From Sipunculus nudus (taxonomy: Eukaryota; Annelida; Sipuncula; Golfingiida; Sipunculidae), in contig CM049321.1 in assembly GCA_026874595.1 (NCBI GenBank), positions 1,546,479-1,610,478 on the forward strand: 64,000 nt of DNA. The letters run 5' to 3'. Below, one piece after another: positions 62,501 to 64,000 of the stretch. The notes beneath the pieces were generated by a model. The model saw nothing but the letters and a program-made list of their open reading frames with translations. It did not search any database and had not been told where the DNA came from. A program made the translations under genes and the position numbers. The number at the start of each line of letters is the position of its first letter. Within the stretch, counting starts at the first letter, position 1.

Positions 62501-63297
62501 CGCGCAAAAGAACATCAGGGATCAGGCTGTGGCGGCCATATTGGAATTACAATAGGTCTGTTATACAATAGGTCTGGAGCCCTCATAGGTACCAATCATC
62601 CCTGTAGTTTTAGGAAAGCTGCAATAGGTTGTTGTTGAGTTATTGGGCGAGAAAGAAAATCAACGATCATGCTGTGGCGGCCATATTGGAATTCCGACAG
62701 GTCTGTAATTCAATAGGTCTGGAGCCCTCATAGGTACCAATCATATCTGTGAATTTAGGAAAGCTGCAGTGTGTTGTTGTTGAGTTATCGCGTGCGAAAG
62801 AAAATCAACGATCGGGCTGTGGCGGCCATATTGGAATTCCGACAGGTCTGTAATTCAATAGGTCTGGAGCCCTCATAAGTACCAATCATCCCTGTGAATC
62901 TGGGAAAGCTGCATTAGGTTGTCGTTGAGTTATCGCGCAAAAGAAAGCGTCACTGAGGAAAGGACGGATGGAAGGATGGACGGAAGGACAGACTGAAACG
63001 GTGACCGCTTGTCAAGCGGGGCCCTAATAATACCTGTTACTTTTTAGAACAATCCTTCCTATGTTCACTTCCTGTTTATCATCAGTCTAGGTTGCATTTA
63101 ATTAAACATTTTTGGGCATGATCTGACATATATAACAAGCGTACCTTCTGGACAGAGAGTACAGATTTCAGCTCCAGCGTAGTCAGTGTACGAACCAGGC
63201 AGGCAATCTTGTGGTGTGGCGCTACCTAGTGGACAATGCTGACCAATTGGACAGATCACTGCTGTCGATACGCTGCTGCCAAGTGGGCAATAATATC
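17732..63297 (-). CDS. Giant single-pass receptor-like protein: GCC2/GCC3 ectodomain, TM helix, coiled-coil cytoplasmic region (5' partial)
   Basis: Forty-nine exons total 12,215 nt, about 4,070 residues, ending TAA at 17732-17734. Every junction is phase-compatible. Residues 1 to about 1,350 carry repeated Cys modules of the type C-P-x-G-[YF]-[YF]-C and N-x-T-G-x-x-x-C-x-x-C-x-x-G, as in GCC2/GCC3 (ephrin-receptor-like) domains, with many N-x-S/T sites. A Cys-rich linker and a beta-rich domain precede one hydrophobic helix (about residues 1,673-1,694). The cytoplasmic part holds coiled coils, degenerate DPxTGxxVPI repeats (about 1,960-2,420), a long Glu/Lys/Arg-rich coiled coil, a globular segment and a last coiled coil ending KKAK. 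The topology (N-terminal modules outside) is inferred from Cys and sequon content. No ligand, partner or catalytic motif is recognised. The signal peptide must lie right of the window. Confidence 0.85.
18410..18527 (-). CDS. Receptor-like gene, exon 48
   Basis: Starts in a basic patch (RKPKSLKRPGQVSSKRD), then a coiled coil ILNAQLNDLETRCDGLNTEL. Acceptor CTTTCAG, donor ACAG|GTATGT. Confidence 0.86.
18987..19123 (-). CDS. Receptor-like gene, exon 47
   Basis: Encodes GYETFASNARLRQLLSADGG and FVEARLSELKGQKPTAEARG. Acceptor CTTTCAG, donor GAGG|GTAAAT, phase 2. Confidence 0.85.
19534..19764 (-). CDS. Receptor-like gene, exon 46 (globular domain, continued)
   Basis: Phase 0-0, 77 codons: ALRMVCQDMFFSRTHKTAAS, then a Ser/Gly loop and EKANMVGELVDMKVDGPTR. 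Acceptor ATTTCCAG, donor CAG|GTACTG. Confidence 0.87.
20583..20974 (-). CDS. Receptor-like gene, exon 45 (globular domain)
   Basis: A 131-residue segment unlike the coiled coils: ADYSRPYIDVKDAQWSIGGD, FVIYRFGVFVIRLLHQTIG, EVTLLLASNLPQNNYERNCF and FVVLILHSLAHIQVDD. Mixed hydrophobic pattern with two Trp/Tyr-rich stretches. No family recognised. Acceptor TTGCAG, donor AAG|GTATGC. Confidence 0.89.
21530..21677 (-). CDS. Receptor-like gene, exon 44
   Basis: Encodes PSTGPFSSSGGSEQDWVNML, MASPLFKQINDLQDMVEKN and GLSSHVLG. It marks the end of the coiled coil. Acceptor CTTTTCAG, donor CTTG|GTTAGC, phase 1. Confidence 0.85.
22208..22673 (-). CDS. Receptor-like gene, exon 43 (coiled coil, then Ala/Gly linker)
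   Basis: Encodes QLEADLEADRKRDEERELKR and a dense Arg/Glu/Gln helix to about residue 120, then a flexible Ala/Gly/Ser linker ending GAPGQQ. Acceptor AATTACAG, donor CAG|GTGAGA. Confidence 0.89.
23274..23605 (-). CDS. Receptor-like gene, exon 42 (coiled coil)
   Basis: Encodes QRLKDYDRVTAQLVDQAEKD, ALKEKQMKELADALRNLL and a Glu/Lys-rich helix. Acceptor TTTATTCAG, donor TGAG|GTCGGT, phase 2. Confidence 0.87.
24106..24378 (-). CDS. Receptor-like gene, exon 41 (coiled coil)
   Basis: Phase 0-0, 91 codons: DMDNEQAEKAVHILLRQKHM, an Arg/Ala/Glu-rich helix and QELEQKKAELKQKHQ. Acceptor TTTTACCAG, donor CAG|GTGGGT. Confidence 0.87.
24938..25093 (-). CDS. Receptor-like gene, exon 40 (coiled coil)
   Basis: Phase 0-0, 52 codons: MEARRKKQGDCLADQQAAET, RDALNNRLAKEIEDTQLKES. 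The Met is internal. Acceptor CTTCTCAG, donor AAG|GTAACT. Confidence 0.86.
25483..25653 (-). CDS. Receptor-like gene, exon 39 (coiled coil)
   Basis: Phase 0-0, 57 codons: AVQNMKSKFDREMLMKGKDI, SEEEFDRLMQAHNQEVAALQ and a basic end RVLRKK. The EEEFDRLM segment looks like the first helix of an EF-hand-like pattern, but there is no loop. Confidence 0.86.
25706..25790. repeat. Fragment of a widespread GAGGTTATGTTTT-type repeat
   Basis: Contains GAGGAGGTTATGTTTTCATC followed by TGTTTGTTTGTTGATTAAC. I know this motif as a common dispersed sequence in fish and marine invertebrate genomes. It shares GGAGGTTATGTTT with the element at 43313-43560. Confidence 0.45.
25830..26175. repeat. Tandem repeat, about 24-bp half-unit
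   Basis: Alternating GTACAGATCTGATATTAAG and ACATGTCTGATAATAAG half-units. A higher period of about 97 bp is visible from GTTTCAGTACAGATCTGATA at about 25940 and 26038. Intronic, between exons 38 and 39. Confidence 0.85.
26261..26494 (-). CDS. Receptor-like gene, exon 38 (coiled coil)
   Basis: Phase 0-0, 78 codons: AAKGDQESAAVISDISGQLN, a Gln/Glu/Leu-rich helix and EEQMEIQKQI. Donor ATT|GTACGT, acceptor AATCCCAG. Confidence 0.87.
26965..27415. repeat. Intronic segmental duplications, including a copy of the exon 36 donor
   Basis: A block of about 105 bp (CAGTTATAATTATTTCATGT and onward) occurs at 26965-27068 and again at 27309-27415. Between them, 27199-27313 copies 29394-29511: intron sequence plus the exon 36 donor and its last 10 exon bases (CTTGTTGATA on the plus strand). 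Confidence 0.85.
27481..28952 (-). repeat. 46-bp minisatellite, 32 units, each carrying a copy of the exon 37 5' splice site
   Basis: Exactly 1,472 bp, that is 32 units of 46 bp with no length change, and the next period is the end of exon 37 itself. On the minus strand each unit reads as the last 23 exon bases (ending GGGACAG), then GTATAGTGTG and 13 more intron bases. The GT is intact in the units read. Variants are mainly T/C in the exon-derived half and G/T or A/G in the intron half. A degenerate start lies at about 27420-27480. Confidence 0.95.
28953..29201 (-). CDS. Receptor-like gene, exon 37 (coiled coil; 3' end seeds the 46-bp array)
   Basis: Phase 0-0, 83 codons. Helical: EEQRAAQEAALHDALRDLSE, DDMAAVEAKLREQRTSQRD, ending GELDRITKGQ. 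Donor CAG|GTATAG. The last 23 exon bases and first 23 intron bases are the repeat unit of the array at 27481-28952. Confidence 0.88.
29502..31489 (-). CDS. Receptor-like gene, exon 36 (1,988 nt; last repeats and long coiled coil)
   Basis: By far the largest exon. It begins with the last repeats (GLVPIMVGRKAVDPVSGELS, VDAVTNTVIPVT). Then come helices from LLEEEVVARRSFWRRQRQRE on, an Asn/Gly/Gln-rich low-complexity break near the middle, and a highly charged coiled coil to the end (ALHFINK). Donor AAG|GTTTGT, phase 0. A distant copy of this donor lies at 27302-27313. Confidence 0.92.
31720..31890 (-). CDS. Receptor-like gene, exon 35 (DPxTG-type repeats)
   Basis: Encodes MYPDHATGQLLPILIGTTMM, DPSGSGMQVPILGAEQ and MEDPEGD. 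Phase 1-1; acceptor AACAAG is weak in pyrimidines, donor GATG|GTAAGT. Confidence 0.84.
31891..32519. other. Introns around exons 33-35
   Basis: This intron and 32706-33462 hold no recognised gene. A 13-base C run lies at 32935-32947. Confidence 0.55.
32520..32705 (-). CDS. Receptor-like gene, exon 34 (helical)
   Basis: Encodes AAALEAGSNLNVRHEEQVLE and a basic helix KELQKARTRMKTASLRAMHD. Phase 1-1, acceptor TTCACATCAG, donor CCAG|GTATAT. Confidence 0.87.
33463..33586 (-). repeat. 62-bp tandem duplication containing the exon 33 donor
   Basis: Two copies start at 33463 and 33525 and share GTGACCTTGGCAGAATGATT through ACAGCCATACCTGTAA. The first carries a decoy donor (GT at 33514-33515, minus strand); the second carries the real donor at 33576-33577. 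The copies differ by one base in the first 15. Confidence 0.9.
33578..33817 (-). CDS. Receptor-like gene, exon 33
   Basis: Starts DVVPVGGTKRTEHGESAIIP, then a helix LLDASMLACEARALDALRQY. Donor ACAG|GTATGG. The last six exon bases plus the donor and 56 intron bases are tandemly duplicated just downstream. Confidence 0.87.
34206..34538 (-). CDS. Receptor-like gene, exon 32 (DPxTG-type repeats)
   Basis: The densest repeat exon: IDPNGAPV, PDPYSGLHVPICAVTIHPSN, GTVLPVAGSHTDPVTGLPVA and MVDPVSEKPVPILGVTLDPS. The period is roughly 17-20 residues. Phase 1-1, acceptor CTGTTTCAG, donor ACAG|GTAACT. Confidence 0.9.
34985..35350. repeat. 41-bp minisatellite
   Basis: Unit includes GGATGATAAGCAGAGTGGAT and GAGATAATATCAGAG; copies start at 35041 and 35082, for example. 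Flanks on both sides hold diverged units. Intronic, between exons 31 and 32; it does not reach an exon. Confidence 0.88.
35435..35662 (-). CDS. Receptor-like gene, exon 31 (start of DPxTG-type repeats)
   Basis: Contains the first degenerate copies of a short repeat: MNQATGLIVPNSE, HPQTGRVLPISG and FDPLTSRLVFTVDSATG. Phase 1-1, donor CAG|GTATAA in frame with the Gly split by the intron. Confidence 0.88.
36222..36495 (-). CDS. Receptor-like gene, exon 30 (helical)
   Basis: Continues the helix (VVYQAAFREASRMLEEHSKD), then VVQGRVGLLLEKMAVELTKE and a Gly-rich turn. Donor ATTG|GTATGT, phase 1. Confidence 0.88.
36856..37104 (-). CDS. Receptor-like gene, exon 29 (coiled coil)
   Basis: Phase 0-0, 83 codons. 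Helical: VKNLYQKINNQTESLKGLW, then KLSELDAELERRKALGQRF and LLKQKDLIERDEEAREEHQ. Acceptor TTTGACAG, donor CAG|GTACAA. Confidence 0.88.
37558..37662 (-). repeat. tRNA-derived SINE fragment or tRNA pseudogene
   Basis: On the minus strand: an A-box-like TAGCCAAGTGG and, 39 bases on, a B-box GGTTCAAACCC, with a D-arm/anticodon-like spacing between. The acceptor stem does not pair, so this is not an intact tRNA gene. Confidence 0.62.
37771..37916 (-). CDS. Receptor-like gene, exon 28
   Basis: Encodes GATEVKGDEFWDYNQQVDLE and a helix LYDVLSRQARDVTRDLGRQ. Acceptor TTGGCAG, donor GAG|GTATGT, ending in phase 0. Confidence 0.87.
38411..38618 (-). CDS. Receptor-like gene, exon 27 (juxtamembrane, cytoplasmic)
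   Basis: Starts VLFRKYGWAKALFIFPRYRY, rich in basic and aromatic residues. I chose the donor ACTG|GTTGGT because the alternative five bases on (TTG|GTGGTC) would create a stop at the junction with exon 28. Confidence 0.85.
39045..39170. mobile_element. MITE family B fragment
   Basis: Contains CCACCTGTCTATTAAGACCA and ATTCAGACTGGTTATAACTC, matching 44344-44527 and 56068-56245. A second piece with the family's end (TTTTGGCTGGTCC, CTTAATACAGG) lies at about 39,490-39,540, so this copy seems split by about 300 bp. Confidence 0.5.
39551..39739 (-). CDS. Receptor-like gene, exon 26 (transmembrane helix)
   Basis: A phase 0-0 exon of 63 codons. The last 22 residues (WLVIFILLACVFLVMVILVI, AL) form the only clear membrane helix seen, followed in the next exon by basic residues (FRKYGW), consistent with an inside-positive C-terminal side. 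Donor CTG|GTAAGT. Confidence 0.92.
40374..40536 (-). CDS. Receptor-like gene, exon 25 (membrane-proximal domain)
   Basis: Starts by completing the Lys codon of exon 24, then NNLYNTNSKFDYGGFRALIE and KFTDPGVYSFHLSTDVDKKF. The motif DPGVYSFHLS resembles a late strand of cupredoxin-like folds, but no copper-ligand set is evident. Acceptor GTGCACAG, donor TTT|GTGAGT. Confidence 0.87.
41364..41933 (-). repeat. 38-bp minisatellite, 15 units, each carrying a copy of the exon 24 5' splice site
   Basis: Exactly 570 bp, 15 units of 38 bp, continuous with the end of exon 24 (the 16th period). On the minus strand each unit reads the exon end CCTGTCTATGACAA, then the donor GTGAGTATTAGTAAC. In units at 41706, 41744, 41782 and 41896 the GT is changed to GC; the other eleven keep GT. 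Confidence 0.95.
41935..42299 (-). CDS. Receptor-like gene, exon 24 (membrane-proximal domain)
   Basis: Starts FEVPTNNMRSVINARNSLEC and ends with a beta-strand-like segment YGEIIFFIVSNTHYPVYDK. The donor is GACAA|GTGAGT, phase 2. The last bases and the donor form the unit of the 38-bp array that follows in the intron. With exon 25 it resembles a small beta-sandwich. Confidence 0.88.
42630..42720 (+). repeat. Possible tRNA-derived SINE remnant
   Basis: A B-box-like GAGTTTGAATCCCACC after a weak A-box-like stretch. Too degenerate to assign. Confidence 0.3.
42950..43096 (-). CDS. Receptor-like gene, exon 23 (Cys-rich linker)
   Basis: A phase 0-0 exon of 49 codons with acceptor GATCGTCAG and donor AAG|GTAAGA. 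It reads LGLCRCVVDDLEQICDLEC, then CPETLEPFLRVEEKDQSTK. The opposite strand has a longer open frame here, but only this strand joins both neighbours in phase. The acceptor lacks a strong pyrimidine tract. Confidence 0.78.
43313..43560. mobile_element. MITE-like element with GCCAAGG ends
   Basis: Runs from TCTGCCAAGGAGGTTATGTT to ACCTTGGCGGAGGTCTGCGC and TCTGAGAGTGCTT. The ends share an inverted GCCAAGG. The right end is a phrase I know from many marine animal genomes. No coding capacity. Confidence 0.55.
43635..43799 (-). CDS. Receptor-like gene, exon 22 (Cys-rich linker)
   Basis: A phase 0-0 exon of 55 codons: PSDRNCPCAAGFKTMLG, then CVKHVYDLCSEG, NGDCYDEKEWEIYCSTR. No longer a C-P-x-G module; the Cys pattern continues into the next exon. 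Confidence 0.86.
43800..44343. other. Intron, nothing recognised
   Basis: AT-rich sequence between exons 21 and 22. The junction of those exons is phase 0 and complete, so no constitutive exon is missing. Confidence 0.55.
44344..44527 (+). mobile_element. MITE family B copy
   Basis: Contains ACCATCTGTCTATTAAGACC, ATTCATATTGGTTATAACTG and a right end CACAGGTTTCACTGTA. Directly followed by a family A element. Confidence 0.58.
44545..44712 (+). mobile_element. MITE family A copy
   Basis: Contains TTGGTCCTGAATATATGATT, TTTCACAAATATGACCACCC and the end TTGTGGGGTTCCACTGTA. The best-preserved family A copy in the window. Confidence 0.6.
44991..45214 (-). CDS. Receptor-like gene, exon 21 (last full GCC2/GCC3 module)
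   Basis: Encodes YYCPDNSSIPYPCPTGTYN, CFPCPVDYFNHLEG, CFFCGGE and CQCTGAGRDFQ. It ends in phase 0 at CAG|GTAAGT, where the phase-1 module pattern stops. Confidence 0.88.
45556..45801 (-). CDS. Receptor-like gene, exon 20 (GCC2/GCC3 modules)
   Basis: Encodes AIEPIKCPLGHKMYDGSP, CEPCRPGYYGNHPERREC, CRAGVVC and YPCPEG. Acceptor CTTCAG, donor GAAG|GTATTA, phase 1-1. Confidence 0.88.
45802..46878. other. Intron, nothing recognised
   Basis: A 1.1-kb AT-rich intron before the microexon. No Cys-rich frame with splice sites was seen in it. Confidence 0.5.
46879..46908 (-). CDS. Receptor-like gene, exon 19, 30-nt microexon
   Basis: A 30-nt exon between TTTTCCAG and CGTG|GTAAGT. It reads ENCTEESYYRG across its junctions and is phase 1-1, so skipping it would keep frame. 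It adds one Cys and a sequon (NCT) between exons 18 and 20. Confidence 0.68.
46965..47410. repeat. Dispersed duplicate blocks in one intron
   Basis: Two diverged copies of a roughly 110-bp block (GATCATTATTCCAAAATTGG / ATCATTATTCCAAAATCAG) at about 46965-47080 and 47310-47410. Confidence 0.6.
47519..47653 (-). CDS. Receptor-like gene, exon 18 (GCC2/GCC3 module)
   Basis: Encodes YYCNMTKTQKPCPPGFYC, CPWGHYCEII and the link NGSAR. Acceptor ATTCCAG, donor CGAG|GTAAGG, phase 1-1. Confidence 0.88.
48150..48548 (+). repeat. Family C interspersed repeat
   Basis: Shares with 57540-57925 and 60805-61860 the blocks GGTGATGGGCTGA, AGAAAAGTCTRC, ATGTAGGCCTRCATA and GTCAGTAGAGG, and an end with GAAATTACAACYA. 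No coding capacity. Confidence 0.65.
48586..48737 (-). CDS. Receptor-like gene, exon 17 (GCC2/GCC3 module)
   Basis: Encodes SDEGAGNITDCYLCPAGYYC, then sequons and CNRGMFCPEGSQ and CQPG. Acceptor GCTACAG, donor CCGG|GTACGT. It has no in-frame start codon near its 5' end and is easy to miss in start-based scans. Confidence 0.87.
49300..49500 (-). repeat. Possible tRNA-derived SINE
   Basis: On the minus strand a TGGTATTGTGG A-box-like motif is followed about 30 bases on by a B-box-like GGTTTGCATCC. A 14-base G run lies nearby at 49161-49174. Confidence 0.4.
49724..49943 (-). CDS. Receptor-like gene, exon 16 (GCC2/GCC3 modules)
   Basis: Encodes NYCPYNETMQKCPRTTYN, CLPCPPGYHCNYEG, CPPGFYCPEA and CPAGTYR. 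Phase 1 in, phase 2 out; donor ACAG|GTAAGT. Confidence 0.9.
50683..50820 (-). CDS. Receptor-like gene, exon 15 (GCC2/GCC3 module)
   Basis: Encodes TTQPQVCPPGFVIDFNG, CDVCPAGKICPYG and DCTPG. Acceptor CATGTAG, donor CCAG|GTATGT, phase 1-1. Confidence 0.88.
51234..51383 (-). CDS. Receptor-like gene, exon 14 (GCC2/GCC3 module)
   Basis: Encodes KFCNDGQLTGDCAAGFMC, WKGNLNPMPWG and CPYGYYCPAG. Exactly 50 codons, phase 1-1, donor GCTG|GTGAGT. Confidence 0.88.
51953..52165 (-). CDS. Receptor-like gene, exon 13 (GCC2/GCC3 modules)
   Basis: Encodes TYQPFEAQDSCFPCPAGYYC, then CPPHHYCGNATINP, CPNGTYTKVTVTG and CEPCVAG. Acceptor ATTACAG, donor GCTG|GTAAGA, phase 1-1. Confidence 0.88.
52587..52844 (-). 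CDS. Receptor-like gene, exon 12 (GCC2/GCC3 modules)
   Basis: Encodes TVNATACPRGTIRNVTGG, CFPCPPGYYCAGVG, a variant CDSRHWCPDYA and CPKGHFCLAQT. Phase 1-1, donor CCAG|GTGAGG. Confidence 0.9.
53168..53368 (-). CDS. Receptor-like gene, exon 11 (GCC2/GCC3 module)
   Basis: Encodes TYNPTLGIKYDIDCLQC, CTAGKFCNETG, CFAGYLCRGG and CPVGHYCELG. Acceptor AATTTCAG, donor CTAG|GTGAGT, phase 1-1. Confidence 0.88.
   Translation of the reverse strand, partial: VHTTLHWELSMTSTASSVLRVNSVMRQDCQLQLVTALLVTCVEVELHIRLQTMAIMCPVQLDITVN
53978..54103 (-). CDS. Receptor-like gene, exon 10 (GCC2/GCC3 module)
   Basis: A 126-nt phase 1-1 exon between CCGTAG and ATTG|GTGAGT. It encodes LCWLCPEGTTCPYRG, then CPTGYYCTNGT and a sequon. 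Its frame is fixed by both neighbours. Confidence 0.82.
54104..55253. other. Intron, nothing recognised
   Basis: AT-rich, 1.15 kb, between exons 9 and 10. No repeat family or exon candidate was recognised. Introns 49944-50682, 51384-51952 and 53369-53977 are similar. Confidence 0.5.
55254..55424 (-). CDS. Receptor-like gene, exon 9 (GCC2/GCC3 module)
   Basis: Encodes STLPCSAGYICTGGSD, CPQGHYCAEG and a linker CNKGEYAPQEGLG. Acceptor GCGGCAG, donor CTGG|GTAAGG, phase 1-1. Confidence 0.87.
55716..55915 (-). CDS. Receptor-like gene, exon 8 (GCC2/GCC3 modules)
   Basis: Starts in phase 2 (YYCNGSTIDPSPSYALC), then CPVGNYCPLGS, a sequon NFTD and CDPCPPGRYC. Acceptor CTGTAG, donor AGCG|GTAAGT. Confidence 0.87.
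56068..56245. mobile_element. MITE family B copy
   Basis: Left end TACAGTAGCACCTGTCTTAA and right end TACACAGGTTTCACTTAA form short inverted ends. The core has CTCCTGTCTATTAACACC and ATTCATATTGGTTATAACTG. Confidence 0.6.
56668..56899 (-). CDS. Receptor-like gene, exon 7 (GCC2/GCC3 modules)
   Basis: Encodes YFCDNTWYAVGELTNNTC, CPTGFYCPGL, CAPGTFNNVTGREN and CQPCTPGYYCQSYG. Acceptor GTTTTCAG, donor GCAGG|GTAAGT, leaving in phase 2. Confidence 0.9.
57178..57336 (-). CDS. Receptor-like gene, exon 6 (GCC2/GCC3 module)
   Basis: Encodes YYCPEGQTTPVP, CPKGHYCPTQS and CKGCPPG. Acceptor CTTCAG, donor CCAG|GTAAAT, phase 1-1. Here too the intron splits the Gly codon before the Y-C pair. Confidence 0.87.
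57540..57925 (+). repeat. Family C interspersed repeat
   Basis: Diverged copy with GATCCAATGATCAGTCAAGC, GCCTATATATCAATTGAGGA and CATGAAATTATAACTGACTC, in the order seen in the other copies. Confidence 0.5.
58011..58359 (-). CDS. Receptor-like gene, exon 5 (GCC2/GCC3 modules)
   Basis: Starts PSVNGGECQQGTFCPEG in phase 0, then CTPGMYCAQNG, CDEGWYCPGG, CPLGSFCPNGS and CDPGFFCNQNG. Acceptor TATTCAG, donor GCAG|GTAATT, leaving in phase 1. Confidence 0.9.
58939..59235 (-). CDS. Receptor-like gene, exon 4 (GCC2/GCC3 modules)
   Basis: A phase 0-0 exon of 99 codons. It holds CKSCPVGHYCYANTSDYS, CPAGYYCPLE, CPPGTFNNLTQ, CQFCLPGQYC and CDPGWYCTNGS, with several sequons. Acceptor TATTACAG, donor CAG|GTAAGG. 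Confidence 0.9.
59635..59840 (-). CDS. Receptor-like gene, exon 3 (GCC2/GCC3 module)
   Basis: Encodes CWDGYFCVSGVDRPNP, CPPGHFCPMG and CPAGKYQ. Acceptor AATAACAG, donor CAG|GTAACG; enters in phase 1 and leaves in phase 0, breaking the usual phase-1 rule of this region. Confidence 0.87.
60465..60659 (-). CDS. Receptor-like gene, exon 2 (GCC2/GCC3 module)
   Basis: Encodes YYCLPELVTPGSIG, then CPEGFFCPNG, a sequon NVTG and CRPCDAGKYCAG. Acceptor CCGCAG, donor GCAG|GTATGA, phase 1-1. Its 5' end and acceptor are duplicated upstream at 60729-60770. Confidence 0.87.
60729..60770 (-). repeat. Duplicated start of exon 2 with its acceptor (possible 42-nt cassette exon)
   Basis: A copy of the exon 2 start. 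It reads FYCLPELVTPGSI in the same frame after a good acceptor (GATCTGCAG), and a GT at ATCG|GTACC would make it 42 nt and phase 1-1. If used, it would add 14 residues before exon 2. It may equally be inert. Confidence 0.6.
60805..61860 (+). repeat. Family C interspersed repeat, interrupted
   Basis: The two halves (60805-60974 and 61631-61860) match 48150-48548 in order. They are split by the inserted element at 60975-61630, with ATAAAAACT repeated on both sides. Confidence 0.7.
60975..61630 (-). mobile_element. Non-autonomous Helitron/Helentron-like element with internal tandem units
   Basis: A 656-bp insertion inside a family C repeat. On the minus strand it begins GCCCCCGCCACAAAG and ends GGCGGGGGCATT, a hairpin GTGTCGTTCCGACAC, then ATCTAG before T. 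Three internal units of about 180 bp share GGTCAACCGGGA, ACTCGATCTGTAAC and AAAATCAGGCC. A 9-bp ATAAAAACT flanks it (60966-60974, 61631-61639). Inverted inner ends, a hairpin and a CTAG end fit Helitron relatives; the apparent target duplication is less usual. Confidence 0.62.
62388..63028 (-). mobile_element. Second non-autonomous Helitron/Helentron-like element
   Basis: On the minus strand it starts AGGGCCCCGCTTGACAAG and ends GCGGGGCCCTCTGAGG and ACCACATCTAG. Four internal units of roughly 135 bp share GGAAAGCTGC, GTTGTTGAGTTAT and GTGGCGGCCATATTGGAATT. It shares the ACATCTAG end with 60975-61630. Confidence 0.6.
63145..63297 (-). CDS. Receptor-like gene, in-window exon 1 (GCC2/GCC3 module)
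   Basis: Acceptor TTTTGTAG, donor GAAG|GTACGC, phase 1-1. Encodes GYYCPLGSS, CPIGQHCPLG and CTLCPEG, typical C-P-x-G modules. This is the most 5' exon I can support; the gene continues beyond the window. Confidence 0.85.
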
Positions 63298-64000
63298 CTA
63301 CAAAACATCAAAACCACATCTTGTGCAGATGTTCCATCAAGATTTAATCTTTATGGGTGCTGTGAATCCATAACATCGAAGGCATTATACCAATCATTGA
63401 TTGTTTTCTTTCATTATTGATCAAATTGATTGCATTTTTGCATAAGTGATCATAAAAGATTATGAATGCACATCATAAGAAGTCATATTATCCTGATCAT
63501 ATATTCTTCTTCTAGCAGAGATATAGAAAGACGGGGCTCATAACAGCGAATAGCATTAAAACTTAACCTTATGCAATGAATAAGTGTCAACAACCCGGCG
63601 ATTTCGTTGACCTCTCATCGTGATGTTAGACTGAATTTACTTGGTCAATACTTTAGGTATAATTCTATAGAGCATATTTCACAGTAATATAGACAGTACA
63701 TATAATAATTGATTAATAATGGACCATGGGTCTTTTTTACCTTTCAGTCATTGAATATGATTTTACAACTGATTCCTACCACTATTCGTAACACCAGTCA
63801 TATGGAGAACTGTACCACAGCGGCCATCCATTTGGTTGCACTTATATTGCTGTGCACAGTATTTTGAAATTAGGTGACAGGTGAAGGAGGAATTAATTCA
63901 AAAAGAAAATTTGAATGTACAACCCAAGGGTTCATTTCATCTTTATAGTAACTGCTGTTTGTTTCCTGAACTCGCAGAACTTGGCTAACAGGCACATGTC
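63298..64000. other. Intron upstream of the first in-window receptor exon
   Basis: AT-rich. A weak family C-like stretch lies at about 63690-63790. No exon is firmly supported here; see the rejected 34-nt candidate. Confidence 0.5.

Noticed and set aside
63816-63849. A possible 34-nt exon (minus strand) reading QYKCNQMDGRC before in-window exon 1.
   Set aside because: Splice sites and phase would fit, but it is very short, has no pyrimidine tract and does not resemble the C-P-x-G modules. Transcript evidence would be needed.

Overview
The window is from an AT-rich, intron-dense animal genome. Short exons with GT-AG borders sit in long introns full of minisatellites, MITE-like elements and Helitron/Helentron-like elements. 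The repeat content and the large GCC2/GCC3-type ectodomain point to a marine invertebrate, most likely a lophotrochozoan such as a mollusc. That placement is an inference; no diagnostic marker gene is present. Only two protein genes are visible. They are convergent (tail to tail), with about 8.5 kb between their stop codons.

Gene 1 (+ strand, 149-9271) is the 3' part of a kinesin-9 gene, KIF9. Nine exons encode about 398 C-terminal residues: tail coiled coils, a low-complexity linker and the conserved C-terminal block. The motor domain lies left of the window. The intron after its sixth in-window exon holds a 1.7-kb array of a 44-bp minisatellite.

Gene 2 (- strand, 63297-17732) fills the rest. 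I rebuilt 49 exons whose phases all agree and give one uninterrupted frame of about 4,070 residues ending in a stop; the 5' end lies right of the window. In protein order it has about 1,400 residues of cysteine-rich GCC2/GCC3 (ephrin-receptor-like) modules, a cysteine-rich linker and a beta-rich membrane-proximal domain. These are followed by one transmembrane helix (39,6xx) and a cytoplasmic part of about 2,380 residues. The cytoplasmic part holds coiled coils, a block of degenerate DPxTGxxVPI-type repeats, a very long charged coiled coil, a small globular domain and a final coiled coil. I do not recognise a named orthologue.

The most unusual observation is in gene 2. Several separate tandem or segmental duplications copy its own exon/intron borders. 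A 46-bp array (32 units) and a 38-bp array (15 units) each end exactly in an exon. Each unit repeats that exon's 3' end together with its 5' splice site, so one intron carries 32 decoy donors and another 15. A 62-bp duplication, a dispersed copy of another donor and a duplicated acceptor plus exon start (a possible 42-nt cassette exon) occur in the same gene.

The region between the genes (9.3-17.7 kb) and the introns at 60.7-63.1 kb hold most of the transposon-derived DNA, including a 656-bp element with internal tandem units inserted into an older repeat. No rRNA, intact tRNA, CRISPR array or viral gene was found.
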